A stretch of 6,186 nt of DNA, taken from NCBI GenBank assembly GCA_945787595.1, contig CALZJV010000407.1, positions 1-6,186 of the forward strand. The letters are read 5' to 3'. Below, in pieces: positions 4,911 through 6,186 of the stretch (positions are counted from its first letter, which is position 1; each line of letters opens with the position of its first letter). The position numbers and the translations under genes were made by a program. The DNA comes from an uncultured Desulfobacterales bacterium (GTDB lineage Bacteria > Desulfobacterota > Desulfobacteria > Desulfobacterales > JAFDCJ01). The notes under the pieces are model-generated. The model was not told where the DNA came from. It searched no databases and saw nothing but the letters and a program-made list of their open reading frames with translations.

Positions 4911-5984
4911 ATGCACATTGCCATGCTCTCTCCCATTGCCTGGCGCACGCCGCCGCGTCACTATGGCCCCTGGGAGAGCGTAGCGTCACTTTTGACCGAG
5001 GGGTTGGTATCGCGCGGTCATGATGTTACCTTGTTTGCGACCGCGGATTCGCAGACCAGCGGCAGATTGCATGCCGTTTGCCCGCGAGGCTATGAAGAAG
5101 ACCGGTCACTCATACCAAAAGTCTGGGAGTGCCTGCACATTTCAGAACTCTTTGAGCATGCCGATGCATATGACATGATCCACAACCATTTTGATTTCCT
5201 ACCTCTGACTTATACCGGTCTGACCACCACTCCGGTGGTGACCACCATTCACGGCTTTTCATCACCCGGGATTCTACCTGTTTACAAAAAATACAACAAC
5301 AAAGTATTCTATGTTTCCATCAGCGATGCCGATCGATCGCCGGATCTTGATTATATCAAAACCATCCATCACGGCATTGATATCCAGCAGTTTGATTTTC
5401 AGCCTGCCCCGGACGATTACCTGCTTTTTTTCGGGCGCATTCACCATGACAAGGGTGCCCGACAAGCTATTGAAATCGCCGGGGCCTGCAATAAAAAGCT
5501 GATATTGGCGGGTATTATCCAGGACCTGGCTTACTATGATCAATATGTCGCCCCTCACATCGACAACGACAAGGTGATTTATGCCGGCAGCGTCGGACCG
5601 GTTGAGCGCAACCGGCTGCTCGGCAAAGCCTGCGCGCTATTGCACCCCATACAGTTTGATGAGCCTTTCGGTCTGTCCGTTATCGAATCCATGGCCTGCG
5701 GTACGCCCGTGATCGCCTTTGATAGGGGCAGTATGCCTGAACTTATCGAAAACGGCAAAAGTGGTTTTTTGGTCAACAACGTAGACGAGGCCATTGAGAC
5801 GGTTGCACGTATTAAAGAGCTTGACCGCGCAACCTGTCGTCACCATGTTGAACGGCATTTCACAGTCGACCGCACGATCAATGAATACATACAAGTCTAT
5901 GAATTGATTCTTGACTCGGAAAGACTGCAGAATGGCCTCGAAAAATCTGAAACGGATAGGACAGACCACTATGAAAACTCATAA
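4911..5984 (+). CDS. Glycosyltransferase family 4 protein
   Basis: The 357-residue protein is a complete, canonical retaining GT-B glycosyltransferase. The N-terminal acceptor domain starts MHIAMLSPIAWRTPP and has the YGPWE motif (18-22) followed by RGHDVTLFAT. The donor domain has IHHGID (H153-H154), FFGRIHHDKG with R176 and K181 that normally contact the nucleotide-sugar diphosphate, and a perfect EX7E (E251, E259) in DEPFGLSVIESMACGTPV. There is no signal peptide or membrane segment. A good AAGGA (4900-4904) precedes the ATG, 14 nt after the stop of the fusion gene. Its 3' end overlaps the GH130 gene by 14 nt. Context suggests it works with the preceding transferase on one glycan; the donor sugar (GDP-mannose is my guess from the GH130 neighbour) cannot be read from the sequence. 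Confidence 0.93.
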   Translation: MHIAMLSPIAWRTPPRHYGPWESVASLLTEGLVSRGHDVTLFATADSQTSGRLHAVCPRGYEEDRSLIPKVWECLHISELFEHADAYDMIHNHFDFLPLTYTGLTTTPVVTTIHGFSSPGILPVYKKYNNKVFYVSISDADRSPDLDYIKTIHHGIDIQQFDFQPAPDDYLLFFGRIHHDKGARQAIEIAGACNKKLILAGIIQDLAYYDQYVAPHIDNDKVIYAGSVGPVERNRLLGKACALLHPIQFDEPFGLSVIESMACGTPVIAFDRGSMPELIENGKSGFLVNNVDEAIETVARIKELDRATCRHHVERHFTVDRTINEYIQVYELILDSERLQNGLEKSETDRTDHYENS

Positions 5985-6186
5985 TCCAATAATAACACGT
6001 TTTAAAAAAAACCCCATACTGACAAGTAAGGATGTGCCGTATCCGGTCGCTACCGTTCACAATGCGGGCATCGTCAAACACAACGACCGTTACATTATGC
6101 TTTTCAGGTCGCATCTGCTAAACGGGCGCTCCATCATCGGCAGGGCCGACAGCGAGGACGGTTTTTCATTTACGGTTCATCCCAAA
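5971..6186 (+). CDS. GH130 family beta-mannoside phosphorylase/glycosidase, N-terminal part
   Basis: ATG 5971 opens a frame that runs off the window, giving 72 residues. The opening FKKNPILTSKDVPYPVATVH, then HNAGIV (30-35), a strand YIMLFRSH (41-48), NGRSIIG and a SEDGFSF turn are the first blades of the five-bladed beta-propeller of GH130. Family members phosphorolyse or hydrolyse beta-1,4- or beta-1,2-linked mannosides. The catalytic Asp and phosphate-binding residues normally lie further downstream, so phosphorylase and hydrolase cannot be told apart here. The gene overlaps the GT4 gene by 14 nt, with AGG (5957-5959) some 11 nt ahead of the ATG, so it is co-translated with the transferases. 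No signal peptide is seen, which favours a cytoplasmic role. Confidence 0.85.
   Translation, partial: MKTHNPIITRFKKNPILTSKDVPYPVATVHNAGIVKHNDRYIMLFRSHLLNGRSIIGRADSEDGFSFTVHPK

Noticed and set aside
1..6186. tRNA, rRNA, CRISPR array, insertion sequence or riboswitch
   Set aside because: I saw no cloverleaf, rRNA segment, regularly spaced repeat array or transposase pattern, and no conserved riboswitch core in the leaders.

Overview
The window looks like chromosomal DNA of a Gram-negative bacterium, most likely a Desulfobacterota (former deltaproteobacterial) sulfate-reducer type. This is inferred from three things: the style of the FhlA-like sigma-54 activator, an ABM-fold small protein and a radical-SAM/B12 remnant that resemble sequences I associate with Desulfobacterales, and a two-glycosyltransferase plus GH130 cluster. 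No database search was possible, so the taxonomy is an inference.

Region 1 (1-1018) is the 3' part of a sigma-54-dependent transcriptional activator. It enters the window already open. It has an intact Walker A, GAFTGA and Walker B, then a frameshift near 530-540, after which the rest of the AAA+ domain and the Fis-type HTH continue in the next frame. It is either a pseudogene or carries a sequencing error.

Region 2 (1019-1528) has no confident gene. It holds an 18-bp inverted repeat bounding a 127-bp AT-rich segment, a short GC hairpin, two tandem near-perfect CATATATG-centred palindromes that look like an operator, a possible minus-strand promoter with a doubtful 40-codon ORF, and a sigma-54-like promoter just ahead of the next gene.

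Region 3 (1529-2440) holds a small ABM-fold protein, a decayed N-terminus of a B12-binding radical-SAM protein, a one-TM small protein with an excellent ribosome binding site, and a rho-independent terminator.

Region 4 (2483-6186) is a tight co-directional operon. It comprises a 33-residue Lys/Arg-rich microprotein missed by ordinary ORF length cut-offs, a 768-residue fusion of a GT4-like glycosyltransferase with an alpha/alpha-toroid (six-hairpin-like) domain, a canonical 357-residue GT4 glycosyltransferase, and the start of a GH130 beta-mannoside phosphorylase/glycosidase overlapping it by 14 nt. None of the proteins seen in full has a signal peptide, so the operon reads as a cytoplasmic pathway. 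The transferases would build a glycan (possibly mannose-containing), the toroid domain may trim or bind it, and the GH130 enzyme would phosphorolyse it. A storage or compatible oligosaccharide cycle is the most interesting hypothesis in the window.
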